NCBI RefSeq assembly: GCF_016907535.1 | Contig: NZ_JAFBCF010000001.1 | Span: forward strand, 744,001 to 808,000 | Length of the DNA stretch: 64,000 nt | Direction: 5' to 3' | From: Microlunatus panaciterrae | Lineage (GTDB): Bacteria > Actinomycetota > Actinomycetes > Propionibacteriales > Propionibacteriaceae | In this document: piece by piece, positions 8,470 through 17,256 of the stretch | Layout: each line of letters begins with the position of its first letter | Numbering within the stretch: position 1 is the stretch's first letter | The notes under the pieces: generated by a model | The model's database searches: none | What the model was told of the DNA's origin: nothing | What the model saw: only the letters and a program-made list of their open reading frames with translations | Translations under genes and position numbers: made by a program

Positions 8470-9729
8470 TCAGCCGGCCACCGGCAGCACCTGCGGACCG
8501 TGGATCGCGGTCGCCCGGCGCATCTTCACCTTGCCCACCTGATGCAGCTGCGGGAGCCGTTCGGCCAGCGCCCGGAACGTGGCGGCCAGCTCGAGCCGGG
8601 CCAGCGGCGCCCCGAGGCAGTAGTGGATGCCGCCGGAGAAGGCCAAGTGCTCGACCGAGGACGTGCGGGTGATGTCGAACCGGTTAGGATCGGCGAACAC
8701 GGCCGGATCGCGGTTGGCCCCGGCGATCAGAGTGACCACCCACTGGTTCTCCTTGACCTGGACGCCGCCCAGCTCCATGTCCTTCAGCGACACCCGGGCG
8801 GTCACCTGGACCGGCGGGTCGTAGCGGAGCACCTCCTCCACCACCTGCGGCGCCCGGCTCGGGTCCTCCACCAGCAACCGCCACTGCTCGGGGTTGGCCA
8901 GCAGCGCTCGCACCCCATTGCCGATCGCGTTGACGGTCGTCTCGAACCCCGCCAGCAGCAGCAGCCGGCACAGCGGGGCGATCACCTCCGGGGTGATCTC
9001 GTCGTTCTGCTGGCGTACGAGAGAGGAGACGATGTCGTCGCGCGGCTCGTGCCGGCGCAGTTCGAACAGATCGTCGAAGATGCGGCTCAGCTGGCGCTGG
9101 GCCGCCATCAGCCGGCGCAGATGACCGACCGAGCGGACCCCGTCCAGAGCGCCGGCGATGACCGAGCCGTATTCGGCGAAGGCCTCCGAGTCGACGTCGG
9201 GAACCCCAAGCAGCTCGGCGATCACCGAGATCGGCAGTGGGCTGGCGAACTCCGACACCAGGTCGAAACCGCCGCGGCTGTCGACCGTGTCGAGCAGCTC
9301 GCCCACCCGCTGCTCGATCTTCGTCGCGTAGGTGGCCATCCGTCGCGGAGTGAACGCCGGTGCCACCAGCCGCCGCAGTCGAGTGTGTTCGGGCGGGTTG
9401 AGCGCCAGCAACGAGAGGTCCAGCAGGTCGCGCGGCACCGGGTCGTCGCCGGTCGGCTCCTCCCCCTTGACCGCGAACTGTCGGCTGCGGAGCACGTCGT
9501 TGCAGATGCCGTAGCTGGCCGAGACCCAGTTGCCCAGCCGGGTCGGCTGCATCGCCCCGCGGCTGCGAACGAGGTCGTAGACCGGGTAGGGGTCGGCCTG
9601 GTATCTGCGCAGGCTGGTCAGCGCGATCGGATCATGCCGGACGTGGGCCGCGTAAGCCGTGAACGCCCGCTCGAGGTAGATCTGACCGACGAACTTCGCG
9701 CCGGAGCTGAGGGAGCTGAGCCGGCTCAC
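8470..9729 (-). CDS. Cytochrome P450
   Basis: This heme-thiolate monooxygenase is about 419 residues. The I-helix oxygen-activating motif LLLAGFETT, the K-helix ExxR in EEVLRYDPP, and the heme-binding FSGGIHYCLG with the Cys ligand near residue 371 are all present, so it should be active. The substrate is unknown. The start is uncertain: GTG 9729 is chosen, and the frame extends to GTG 9795. There is no ferredoxin or reductase gene nearby, so electrons must come from elsewhere. It lies between otsA (convergent) and an MFS exporter reading the same way, which may or may not export its product. Confidence 0.92.
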   Translation of the reverse strand: MSRLSSLSSGAKFVGQIYLERAFTAYAAHVRHDPIALTSLRRYQADPYPVYDLVRSRGAMQPTRLGNWVSASYGICNDVLRSRQFAVKGEEPTGDDPVPRDLLDLSLLALNPPEHTRLRRLVAPAFTPRRMATYATKIEQRVGELLDTVDSRGGFDLVSEFASPLPISVIAELLGVPDVDSEAFAEYGSVIAGALDGVRSVGHLRRLMAAQRQLSRIFDDLFELRRHEPRDDIVSSLVRQQNDEITPEVIAPLCRLLLLAGFETTVNAIGNGVRALLANPEQWRLLVEDPSRAPQVVEEVLRYDPPVQVTARVSLKDMELGGVQVKENQWVVTLIAGANRDPAVFADPNRFDITRTSSVEHLAFSGGIHYCLGAPLARLELAATFRALAERLPQLHQVGKVKMRRATAIHGPQVLPVAG

Positions 9730-9849
9730 CGCAGCCACCTCATCGGGTGACGCGCCGTGTCCGGCTCGACGACGACTCGACAATCCGCAGAGCACATACC
9801 GTCATGCTGACATGGAACGCCCACGCGGCAGACGGCGACCCACAGGTGA

Positions 9850-11265
9850 TCAACTTCTCGCGTCCACCGGTGCGGCCCCGGTCGGCACGCCTTCGACCTG
9901 CTCAGGACCCGCGGACGACGGCACGACCCGGCCGGCTCGGCTGAAGGCGGCTGCGGCCAGCAGCAGGGCGAGGACGAACGGTGCCACGTAGGCGAGGACA
10001 CCGCCGAACCCGATCAGCACCGCGAACAGGGCTCCGGTGGCGGCCAGCGCAACCGACATCCCGGTGTACTCCATGATCTGACCGGCCGAGGAGTTGAACC
10101 CCTGCTGGCTCTCGGTGGAGTAGCGCAGCAGCAGCACCGAGAAGCGGGGGTACATCAGACCCATCCCGCCGCCGGCGACCGCCCAACCGACGATCGCGAC
10201 TGCAGCCGGCAGCGACCAGATCGCGGTGGCCATCGCGATCAGCACAGCGGTGCCGATCATCGCCGTCCCCGCTCTGATCAAGATCACGTCCTGGGCCCGG
10301 TCGCCGAGCCGGCTCTGCAGCCAGGAGCCGGTGGACCAGGTCAGGGCGCCGGTGGTGAGCACCAGCCCGGCGAGGCTGGGGCTCAGCCCGAAGTGGTCGA
10401 CCAACAGCAGCGGGAGATAGATCTCGGCCGAGATGTAGGTGGCACCGACCAGCCCGCGCATCCCGACCACCGACGGCAGCCCAGGCTGGAACCCCAGCGT
10501 GCCGGCAGGGACCAGTCGGCGAATGGCGAACCCGATCATCACCAGCGCAGCGACCGCGGCCGCCACCAGCAGCAGCGGAGACCAGTGCAGCGTGTCCCCG
10601 GTCACCAGGTGCAGCACCAGCACAGCGACACCCACCACCACGCCGGCAGCGGTCTGCCCCAGCGGCCAGGGCCCGGGGACCCGGTCGACCGGTCGGCCCA
10701 GTCGAGGATCACGCAGGCTCGGGACCAGCAGCACCACGGCGGGGACGACCAGCGCCGCCACGCCGAGGAACACCCAGCGCCAGCCGAGATGCTCGGTCAC
10801 CAGGCCGGCAGCCAGCGGGCCGACCAACGACGGCACCACCCAGGCGGCGGCAAACGCGGCGAACACCTTCGGATGCAGCTCACCCGGATAGATCCGGGCC
10901 ACGACGACGTACAAGGCCACCACCATGCCGCCGCCGAAACCCTGCACGACCCGGCCGAGCACCAGCACGGCCATCGAGTCGGCGAAGCCTGCGATCAACA
11001 GGCCGGCTGTGAACATGGCCACCGTCGTGATCAGCGGCAACCGCGGCCCGCTCCGGTCCGACCAGGTGCCCGTGATGACCATGGCCAGAACGCCGGTTGC
11101 GAACGGGGCGGCGAAGGCGAGGGCATAGAACCGTAAGCCGTTCAGCTCGGCGCTGATGGTGGGCATGGCGGTCGTCACCGCCAGCGCCTCGAAGGCGCTG
11201 AGCAGGACGAGCACCAGCATTCCCGTCATCAGGGTGCGGTAACGGGACGAGAAGATGCCGGGCAC
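9850..11265 (-). CDS. MFS transporter, drug-efflux type
   Basis: This 471-residue polytopic protein has about 12-14 hydrophobic segments. The MFS motif A region is recognisable (TGTWSDRSGPRLPLI, following the second segment), as is the GRVVQGFGGGMV motif typical of DHA-type multidrug efflux proteins. The start at GTG 11265 is preferred because GAAGGA lies upstream and the next residues begin the first membrane helix; a longer frame to 11466 adds an unlikely basic stretch. The substrate is unknown. It is in the same orientation as the P450, but 120 bases apart. Confidence 0.9.
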   Translation of the reverse strand: MPGIFSSRYRTLMTGMLVLVLLSAFEALAVTTAMPTISAELNGLRFYALAFAAPFATGVLAMVITGTWSDRSGPRLPLITTVAMFTAGLLIAGFADSMAVLVLGRVVQGFGGGMVVALYVVVARIYPGELHPKVFAAFAAAWVVPSLVGPLAAGLVTEHLGWRWVFLGVAALVVPAVVLLVPSLRDPRLGRPVDRVPGPWPLGQTAAGVVVGVAVLVLHLVTGDTLHWSPLLLVAAAVAALVMIGFAIRRLVPAGTLGFQPGLPSVVGMRGLVGATYISAEIYLPLLLVDHFGLSPSLAGLVLTTGALTWSTGSWLQSRLGDRAQDVILIRAGTAMIGTAVLIAMATAIWSLPAAVAIVGWAVAGGGMGLMYPRFSVLLLRYSTESQQGFNSSAGQIMEYTGMSVALAATGALFAVLIGFGGVLAYVAPFVLALLLAAAAFSRAGRVVPSSAGPEQVEGVPTGAAPVDARS

Positions 11266-11482
11266 TGGGGTCCTTCGGTGGTGACAGTCTGGCTGATGTG
11301 ACGAATGTAGGACCTCAACCGTGATTGAGGTCAAGGGTGTTCGGCGATGCCACGGCCCGAAGCGAGGAACCGGACACGACAACACACGACCGTTGGTGTC
11401 TGGTGGTCTTCGGGCGGTCGCCGACCAGCGGCGAACGGCTCTGGCGAGGGGCGGACAGGGACTCAACCCCCGGGCCGTTGGG

Positions 11483-11555
11483 CTCCCCCGACTGGACTCG
11501 AACCAGTAACCTGCCGATTAACAGTCGGCTGCTCTGCCAATTGAGCTACAGGGGA
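11483..11555 (-). tRNA. tRNA-Asn (anticodon GTT)
   Basis: The minus strand folds as a canonical tRNA. The acceptor stem TCCCCTG/CGGGGGA has one G-T pair. The D arm is GCTC, the anticodon stem GCCGA/TCGGC has loop CTGTTAA (anticodon GTT), and the T arm is ACTGG/CCAGT around TTCGAGT. The discriminator is G and CCA is not encoded. Upstream and downstream flanks hold no other RNA gene. The stretch 11266-11482 on either strand has no convincing gene. Confidence 0.95.
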
Positions 11556-11591
11556 CGGTTGGTGTTGCGGATAGGTACCTTAGCAGGACTT

Positions 11592-12146
11592 CTAGGCGAT
11601 GTCGTACTCAGAGCGGAGCTGGACGATGGTCGACTCCGCGAGCGCCTCGACGCCGGGTGTGTCCCAGGTCAGTCCCCTGCTCAACGAGCGGTGCCAGGTC
11701 ATCGGCCCGTCGTGGTGCGCCAGATCACGGCGGGCGCTGATGATCACTCCGCGCTCCCCCCGAACCGGAACGAACTTCTCAAACACGATGCTGGCCGCGA
11801 TCCGCTCCCGGAACAGCTCCGGCAGCCGGGCAGGCTCGTGCAGGTGCGCCGTCCCCCGGCTGCCGCCGTACAGCGACCAGCGCAGGGCGCGGGTCTCGGA
11901 GTTCCAGTCACCCTTCTCGATCTGGTGCCAGCCGATGTGCTGCCAGCCGGTCTCGTCGCCGACGCTGAGGTCGGAGGGACCACCGATGCAGACCCCCTCG
12001 TCACAGTAGGTCCAGGCGAGGATTCTGGCGGTCCGGCCGGTCTGCGCCGCCAGCGAGGCGTGGAACGAGTCGAACAGTCCCTGCTCGAGCCCTCTCGACC
12101 TGGAGAACCATCGTCCACGTGCCCGCGCTGCCGTCATGAAGGCCAT
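11592..12146 (-). CDS. Conserved-looking hypothetical protein with a PH-like beta pattern
   Basis: This protein of about 184 residues starts at ATG 12146 or ATG 12137. The visible core (GWQHIGWHQIEKGDW, then ALRWSLYGG) alternates strands and aromatic residues and could be a PH-like or other small beta-sandwich domain. This is only a visual impression. There is no signal peptide or membrane segment. The frame extends upstream across the 16-bp tandem repeats and the sigma-factor gene, but that part is a shadow. It follows the tRNA-Asn in transcription distance but is probably expressed independently. Function is unknown. Confidence 0.65.
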   Translation of the reverse strand: MAFMTAARARGRWFSRSRGLEQGLFDSFHASLAAQTGRTARILAWTYCDEGVCIGGPSDLSVGDETGWQHIGWHQIEKGDWNSETRALRWSLYGGSRGTAHLHEPARLPELFRERIAASIVFEKFVPVRGERGVIISARRDLAHHDGPMTWHRSLSRGLTWDTPGVEALAESTIVQLRSEYDIA

Positions 12147-12184
12147 TGTCCCCGACCTGCCCAGGGTCCTGCCTCCGGTGCGGT

Positions 12185-12280
12185 GCTTGGTCGGAACAGG
12201 GCTTGGCCGGAGCAGGGCTTGGCCGGAGCAGGGCGCGGCCGGAACAGGGCTCGGCCGGAGCAGGGCTCGGCGGGGAACTG
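12185..12280. repeat. Six tandem copies of a 16-bp repeat
   Basis: GCTTGGCCGGAGCAGG and close variants recur six times head to tail: 12185, 12201, 12217, 12233, 12249 and 12265. The last copy is degenerate. The array fills the gap between the stop codon of the sigma-factor gene (12283) and the start of the next gene on the same strand (12146). The unit length is not a multiple of three. No other copy was noticed in the window. Confidence 0.85.
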
Positions 12281-12282
12281 GC

Positions 12283-13146
12283 TCACAGATGCGCGGCGGC
12301 CCCCTGCGGGCAGACCCGGCGGAGGGTCTCCAGCGCCCGGCGCTCTCGTCGGCGCACCTGGGTGACGCTGACCTGCAGCACCCGCGCCGTCTCGGCATAG
12401 CTGCGCTGGAGGCCGTCGAGGAAGCCGAACCGGGCCTCGATGACTGCTCGCTCCGGGCGGGCCAGGTGCCGCAGCAGCTCCTGACCCGGCATTTCAAAGC
12501 CCAGAACCTCCTCGTATGGGTCGTCGCCCTGACCATCGGCCCGCTCGAGGTCGGCGATCGTGGCGTGACCGATCAGTTGCGGGGTCTCGTACGCCAGCAG
12601 CCCGGTGACCCAGTCGACGTTCCGGCCGAGGAAGGTGGCCAGCTGGGCCGGAGTCGGAGCACGTCCCAGGGACTGCGAGAGCTCAGCGTGCGCACCCCTG
12701 ACCTGGCGCAGAGCTGCCGCCCTGGAGGCCGGCAGGTTCAGCTCACCGCAGCGGTTGGCGGTCGCCGCGTTCACATAGGCCCGGATCCAGAGCAGCGCAT
12801 AGGTGGCGAACCTGCAGCCGCGAGTGTGGTCGAACCGCAGCACCGCCACCACCAGGGCGACACAGCCCTCCTGGAACAGCTCTGGCTCCGAGAGTCCGGT
12901 CCTGGCCGCCTCGCGCCCCGCCACCATCGCGACCAGGCGCAGGTTGGCCCGGATGAAGCGCTGCCGGGCCTGCTCGCCCTCGGCCTCGAGCAGCAGCAGC
13001 TCCTCGACCGTGGCCGCGCCCGGCTGCCGTCCCGCCAACCGGGCCTCCCGGGCCAGCACCCCGGCCTCGATCCGGCGGGCGAGGGCGATCTCCTCTCCCC
13101 GGTCCAGCAGCGGCTCGGCTCCGATCGAGCTGCGGTTGATGTCCAT
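12283..13146 (-). CDS. Divergent sigma-70 family RNA polymerase sigma factor
   Basis: This 287-residue protein keeps the layout of a group 2/3 sigma factor. It has a region 1.2-like start (LLDRGEEIALARRIEAG), region 2 with LFQEGCVALVVAVLRFDHTRGCRFATYALLWIR compressed around residues 90-125, a region 3 segment, and a region 4 helix-turn-helix (YAETARVLQVSVTQVRRRERRALE). Residues after the region 2.3/2.4 tryptophan differ from the housekeeping consensus, so its -10 preference is probably altered. No anti-sigma factor is adjacent. Its target promoters cannot be predicted. Confidence 0.85.
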   Translation of the reverse strand: MDINRSSIGAEPLLDRGEEIALARRIEAGVLAREARLAGRQPGAATVEELLLLEAEGEQARQRFIRANLRLVAMVAGREAARTGLSEPELFQEGCVALVVAVLRFDHTRGCRFATYALLWIRAYVNAATANRCGELNLPASRAAALRQVRGAHAELSQSLGRAPTPAQLATFLGRNVDWVTGLLAYETPQLIGHATIADLERADGQGDDPYEEVLGFEMPGQELLRHLARPERAVIEARFGFLDGLQRSYAETARVLQVSVTQVRRRERRALETLRRVCPQGAAAHL

Positions 13147-13290
13147 GACTGAGCAGGCCGCCCACCGGCGGCCGATGTGAGCGCTGCCGAACCGGTTGGA
13201 CCATCGCTTGCACCACGGAGCCGAGAAACGGGTGTGCCTGCGCCAGCGGGGCTAAACTGAGCCCGATCTGCCCTCTACCCACGGGATCCC

Positions 13291-14889
13291 ATGCGTTTGA
13301 CCAGCCCTCGCACCCAGGGCCCGGAGACCGTCGAGACGGGCCCCGGGCGGACCGGCAGACCCGGGCCGAGCAGCATCTCGCCGAAGCCCTATCTGGTGGC
13401 CTCGACCGTTGTCGTGCTGGCGTCCATCCCGGTCATCGCGATCATGCCGGCACTGCCCGATCTCTGGCTTCATGTAGCGACCATCGAGCAGTTGCGGGAG
13501 AATCTGCTGGCTCCCCGCGACCCTATGGTCGGCGTGCCGGGCCGCGGCAACCCCTACTTCTCCCCCTACACGGTGTTCTGGGCCGGCTACGGGCTCTTCA
13601 CCCACCTCGGCACCTGGACGGTGCTCAGGATCTCCGCCGTGGTCAACCTTGCGCTGTTCCTGGTCGGCGTCTGGCGGTTCACCACCACGCAGAGCCGGAG
13701 ACCCAGCGCTCCGGTCTGGGCGCTGGCCGCCATCGGCCTGCTCTGGGGCACCACGTTCGTCTACTGGAGCGGCTTCCTGTCATTGCCGACCCTGGTGGCC
13801 GGCATCGCCTATCCGTCGACCTTCGCGGTCTCCGTGACGTTGATCGTGTGGGCCTCGGTGCTCCGACTGCTCCGCGAACCGGCCGCCTCGGCTCGGTGGC
13901 TGCAGTGGGCGGCCCTCGGACTGGTCAGCGGAGTCCTCGTGCTGACCCACCAGTTCACAGCGATGGGCGCCGCCATCGGCTGCCTGTTCCTGGTCCTCGA
14001 CGAGCGGGCCTCGCTGACCCGGCCGAAGCTGCTCGGCGCGGCAGTGACTGCTGCCGTGGTCGGCCTGACCGCGGTGCTGTGGCCCTGGTTCTCCGTCTTC
14101 CGATCCAGCGGCGGAGCCGAGGCGTTCAACCATCTCCATGCCCGGCTGTACGACCAGCTGGGTGCCCACTACGGACTGCTGCTCCTCGCGGTGCCGGTGC
14201 TGGCGTTCCGGCTGCGGCGCCGGCCCACCGACCCGCTGTCGCTGACGGTCATCGTGTGTGCCGTTATTTTCGCCGCCGGGGGGCTTCTGCATCAGCAGTA
14301 CCTGTCCCGCGCCTTCCCGACAGCCGCACTGCTGGCCCAGATCGCCGTCGGGGTGGCCATCGCCGAGTGGCTCGGCCGGACAGCTGCACGGCGATGGCAG
14401 CGGCTGCTGGCCTCGGTGTGCGTGCTCGCCCTCGGACTGGGTGCCCTGGGCCAGAGCGGGACGGTGAACCTGGTCGCCCCCGGCCACTATCCGAAGGCGA
14501 TGGCGCAGGTGTTCGGGTCCCGTCGCCCGGCCGGCGGCTACGGCTGGATCGTCCCGCACGTGCCGCGTGGGCAGACGATCATGACCCTGAACAAGGATGC
14601 CCGGCGAATGGCCCCGGCGTACGGCCGGTTCACCGTCGCCGCAGCCTGGCCGGATCCGTTCCTCGGTGCGGATGCGGCCGTTCGGACCCGCGACTCCCGA
14701 CGCTTCTTCAGCGAGCAGACCTCGACCGCCGAGCGGGACCGGATCGCGCGCCGGTACGCGGTCGGTTGGGTCATCGCGGACCGGCGCAGCGTGGCGCTGG
14801 TGCGCAGCCTGCCGACCGTCGAGTATGTGGCGAAGAGACCTCACCGACGTCAGTACCTCTTCCGGTACGTGGGTCCGGGCGGCGGCTGA
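13291..14889 (+). CDS. Large polytopic membrane protein, possibly a GT-C-type glycosyltransferase
   Basis: This 532-residue protein has about ten hydrophobic segments between residues 35 and 390 and a roughly 130-residue soluble C-terminus. The first extracellular loop carries acidic/aromatic residues after DLWLH, a pattern seen in lipid-phosphosugar-dependent GT-C enzymes. The C-terminal domain (GWVIADRRSVALV) resembles the periplasmic tail of such proteins. This assignment is only structural resemblance, and no catalytic motif is diagnostic. It starts at ATG 13291, divergent from the sigma-factor gene across 144 bases in which no clear promoter was identified. Confidence 0.75.
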   Translation: MRLTSPRTQGPETVETGPGRTGRPGPSSISPKPYLVASTVVVLASIPVIAIMPALPDLWLHVATIEQLRENLLAPRDPMVGVPGRGNPYFSPYTVFWAGYGLFTHLGTWTVLRISAVVNLALFLVGVWRFTTTQSRRPSAPVWALAAIGLLWGTTFVYWSGFLSLPTLVAGIAYPSTFAVSVTLIVWASVLRLLREPAASARWLQWAALGLVSGVLVLTHQFTAMGAAIGCLFLVLDERASLTRPKLLGAAVTAAVVGLTAVLWPWFSVFRSSGGAEAFNHLHARLYDQLGAHYGLLLLAVPVLAFRLRRRPTDPLSLTVIVCAVIFAAGGLLHQQYLSRAFPTAALLAQIAVGVAIAEWLGRTAARRWQRLLASVCVLALGLGALGQSGTVNLVAPGHYPKAMAQVFGSRRPAGGYGWIVPHVPRGQTIMTLNKDARRMAPAYGRFTVAAAWPDPFLGADAAVRTRDSRRFFSEQTSTAERDRIARRYAVGWVIADRRSVALVRSLPTVEYVAKRPHRRQYLFRYVGPGGG

Positions 14890-14900
14890 CGCCTGATCGG

Positions 14901-16766
14901 TCAGTCGAGCGCGCCGAGGCTCCGGGTCTGCAGCTTGCTCCGGGTCGACTCCAGCACCACCAGCTCGGAGAACATCTGGTTGTAGCGGGTGGGCTCCTCC
15001 ACCGGGTTGGTGCGCTGCAGTTTGGACTTGAGCTCGGCGATCCGGCGCATCGCCGACAGCAGCTGCAGCTTCGCCGAGTACGCGACCACGTAGCGGGTCG
15101 TCACCTGGCCCTGCAGGTACACCGGCTCGACGGCCAGCTCGACCACCAGCGAGGACACCTGCGGGTCGGGATCGATGCCCTGCAGCTGCTGCACCCAGTC
15201 CCCGCCTGTCGCGGTCCCCACCAGCGCTCCCGCCTTGGCCACCCGGCCGAACACGGCCGCATACGCGGGATGGGTGAAGTCAGCCTCACTGATTCCGTCC
15301 CAGCCGTCGCCGAACAGCCCGGGGTGCTGGACCAGCAGTTTGGCCGTCTCCCGCTCCACCGACAGGCTGCGATCACGCGGGTCGGGCAGCGACGGGGTCC
15401 GGTCCTGTCGCGTCGGGGACGGCGCAGGGTCGGGTTGGCTGTTGCCGCCGCCCCTGGAGGCGGTACGCAGCACCTCGCGGCGGACCTCCTCCGGGTCCAT
15501 GCCGAGCAGCCCGGCCAGTTCGCGGGCGTAGCCGCTCACCATCGACGTGTCACGGATGCTGGCGACCAGCGGGGCGGCCTCGCGCAGCGCGGCCAGCCGC
15601 CCGTCGGCGCGGTCCAGGTCGTGCTGCTGCAGGATGTTGGTCATCACGAACCGGTACAGCGGCACCCGTCGCGCCACCAGCTCACGCACCGCCGCCTCCC
15701 CGTGCTGCAGCCGCAGGTCGCAGGGGTCCAGCCCGGTGGGCTCGACAGCGACGTATGTCTGGGTGACGAAGTTCTGGTCGCCGTTGAACACCTTGATGGC
15801 CGCCGCCTGACCGGCCGCGTCACCGTCGAAGGTGAAGATGACCTCGCCGTGGAAGGCGTCGTGGTTGCCCATTAGCCGGCGCAGCAGCCTCGCATGGTCG
15901 TCGCCGAAGGCGGTCCCGCAGGACGCCACCGCGGTGTCGACACCGGACAGGTGGGCCGCCATCACGTCGGTGTAGCCCTCGACGATGACAGCCTGGCTCT
16001 TCTTCGCGATCTGCTGCCGGGCCAGGTCCAGGCCGTAGAGCACCTGGGACTTCTTGTAGAGCGGAGTCTCCGGCGTGTTCAGGTATTTGGCGGCGACCCG
16101 GTCGTCGTCGAAGATTCGTCGCGCGCCGAAGCCGACCACCGATTTGCCCGTGTCGCGGATGGGCCACAGCAGGCGTCCCCGGAAGAAGTCATAGCCGGCC
16201 TCCCGGATCAGACCCCCGGTGACGAGCTCGGTGTCACGGAACCCCCGGGCACGCAGGTGCTGCAGCAGCTCCCGGCCGCCGCGGGGGGCGAAGCCGACGC
16301 CGAACCGCTCCGCCGCCTCCCGGTCGAAACCGCGTTGGGCGAGGAACTGCCGGGCTGTCAGCGCATCGGGCGTGGTCAGCTGCTCGACGAAGAACTCGGC
16401 AGCGAGCCGGTGCGCCTCCAGCAGCCGCATCCGCTGACCGGGCTCCGGCCGCGGACCGAACTCCTCGGTGTAGCGCAGCTGGATGCCGACCCGGTCGGCC
16501 AGCCGCTCGATGGCTTCGACGAAGGTCAGGCTCTCGATCTTCTGCACGAACGCGATGACGTCGCCGCCCTCACCACAGCCGAAGCAGTGGTAGTAGCCGC
16601 GGGTCGGGTTCACGTTGAAGCTAGGCGTCTTCTCATCGTGGAACGGGCACAGCCCGACCATCGAACCGCCGGAGCGGCGCAGGCTGACGTACGAGCCGAC
16701 GATCTCCTCGACCTTGGCCCGATCACGCACCGCGGCGATGTCGTCGTCGTTGATCCGGCCAGCCAC
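14901..16766 (-). CDS. dnaG: DNA primase
   Basis: DnaG makes RNA primers for chromosome replication. The 621-residue protein begins with a CHC2 zinc finger (CPFHDEKTPSF then HCFGCGEGG, about residues 41-70). This is followed by the catalytic core, with a Toprim domain (VIVEGYTDVMAAH and FTFDGDAAGQ with the metal-binding acids). The C-terminal part is the helicase-binding domain. GTG 16766 (VAGRINDDDIAAVRD) matches usual DnaG N-termini, and the longer frame to 17021 is antisense to the DCC gene. In M. tuberculosis dnaG adjoins dgt; here they are separated by about 10 kb. Confidence 0.97.
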   Translation of the reverse strand: MAGRINDDDIAAVRDRAKVEEIVGSYVSLRRSGGSMVGLCPFHDEKTPSFNVNPTRGYYHCFGCGEGGDVIAFVQKIESLTFVEAIERLADRVGIQLRYTEEFGPRPEPGQRMRLLEAHRLAAEFFVEQLTTPDALTARQFLAQRGFDREAAERFGVGFAPRGGRELLQHLRARGFRDTELVTGGLIREAGYDFFRGRLLWPIRDTGKSVVGFGARRIFDDDRVAAKYLNTPETPLYKKSQVLYGLDLARQQIAKKSQAVIVEGYTDVMAAHLSGVDTAVASCGTAFGDDHARLLRRLMGNHDAFHGEVIFTFDGDAAGQAAAIKVFNGDQNFVTQTYVAVEPTGLDPCDLRLQHGEAAVRELVARRVPLYRFVMTNILQQHDLDRADGRLAALREAAPLVASIRDTSMVSGYARELAGLLGMDPEEVRREVLRTASRGGGNSQPDPAPSPTRQDRTPSLPDPRDRSLSVERETAKLLVQHPGLFGDGWDGISEADFTHPAYAAVFGRVAKAGALVGTATGGDWVQQLQGIDPDPQVSSLVVELAVEPVYLQGQVTTRYVVAYSAKLQLLSAMRRIAELKSKLQRTNPVEEPTRYNQMFSELVVLESTRSKLQTRSLGALD

Positions 16767-16821
16767 CCTCGGAAGTCTACGTGCCCGGAGGCACGGGTCG
16801 GCGCCGAGTACGCTGAACGCT

Positions 16822-17256
16822 GTGGATAGTGCCGACCGGACAACGCCCTGGCTCATCTTCGACGGCGACTGCGCCTTCTGCACCAGCAGCGCCACCTGGG
16901 TGGCGGAGCGACTGCAGCGTCGAGACGGCACCGACGCGAAGCTGGTGCCGTGGCAGTTCACCGACCTGGAGCGGCTCGGCACCACCTCCGAGCGGGCCCG
17001 GTCCGAGGTCTTGTGGCTCACCCCCGACGGGACGTTCTACGGCGGCGCCCAAGCCTTCGCCCAGTGGCTGCGCTATCGCGGCGGAGCCTATGGTGTGCTG
17101 GGCACCGCGATGACGCTGCCCGGCATCAGGCAGCTAGCCGGTGCCGTCTACCGGCTGGTCGCCGACCACCGCGACCGGATGCCGGGCGGCACTCCCGCCT
17201 GCGCGCTGCCGCCGGCGGGCTATGACCCTGCGCGCCCAGGGCACACCACGCTCTAG
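16822..17256 (+). CDS. DCC-family thiol-disulfide oxidoreductase-like protein (DUF393)
   Basis: This 144-residue protein starts at GTG 16822. The family-defining IFDGDCAFC motif is at residues 12-20, with a CxxC-like DxxC arrangement giving the family its DCC name, followed by a thioredoxin-like strand order. YGGAQAFAQWLRYRGG is the typical second block. DCC proteins are thought to act in thiol redox chemistry, but the substrate is unknown. It is divergent from dnaG with 55 bases between starts, and its last 123 bases overlap the 3' end of the convergent HTTM gene. DCC and HTTM domains often occur together, even fused, so the overlap is likely meaningful. Confidence 0.88.
   Translation: MDSADRTTPWLIFDGDCAFCTSSATWVAERLQRRDGTDAKLVPWQFTDLERLGTTSERARSEVLWLTPDGTFYGGAQAFAQWLRYRGGAYGVLGTAMTLPGIRQLAGAVYRLVADHRDRMPGGTPACALPPAGYDPARPGHTTL

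Noticed and set aside
8422-9750. Antisense open frame of 442 codons opposite the P450 gene
   Set aside because: Shadow of the P450, which has all catalytic motifs.
8470-11265. P450 plus MFS exporter as a natural-product cluster
   Set aside because: No core biosynthetic enzyme, regulator or redox partner is nearby; two genes in the same orientation are not enough.
16767-17021. Upstream extension of dnaG
   Set aside because: It would be antisense to the start of the DCC gene, and the GTG at 16766 gives the usual DnaG N-terminus.
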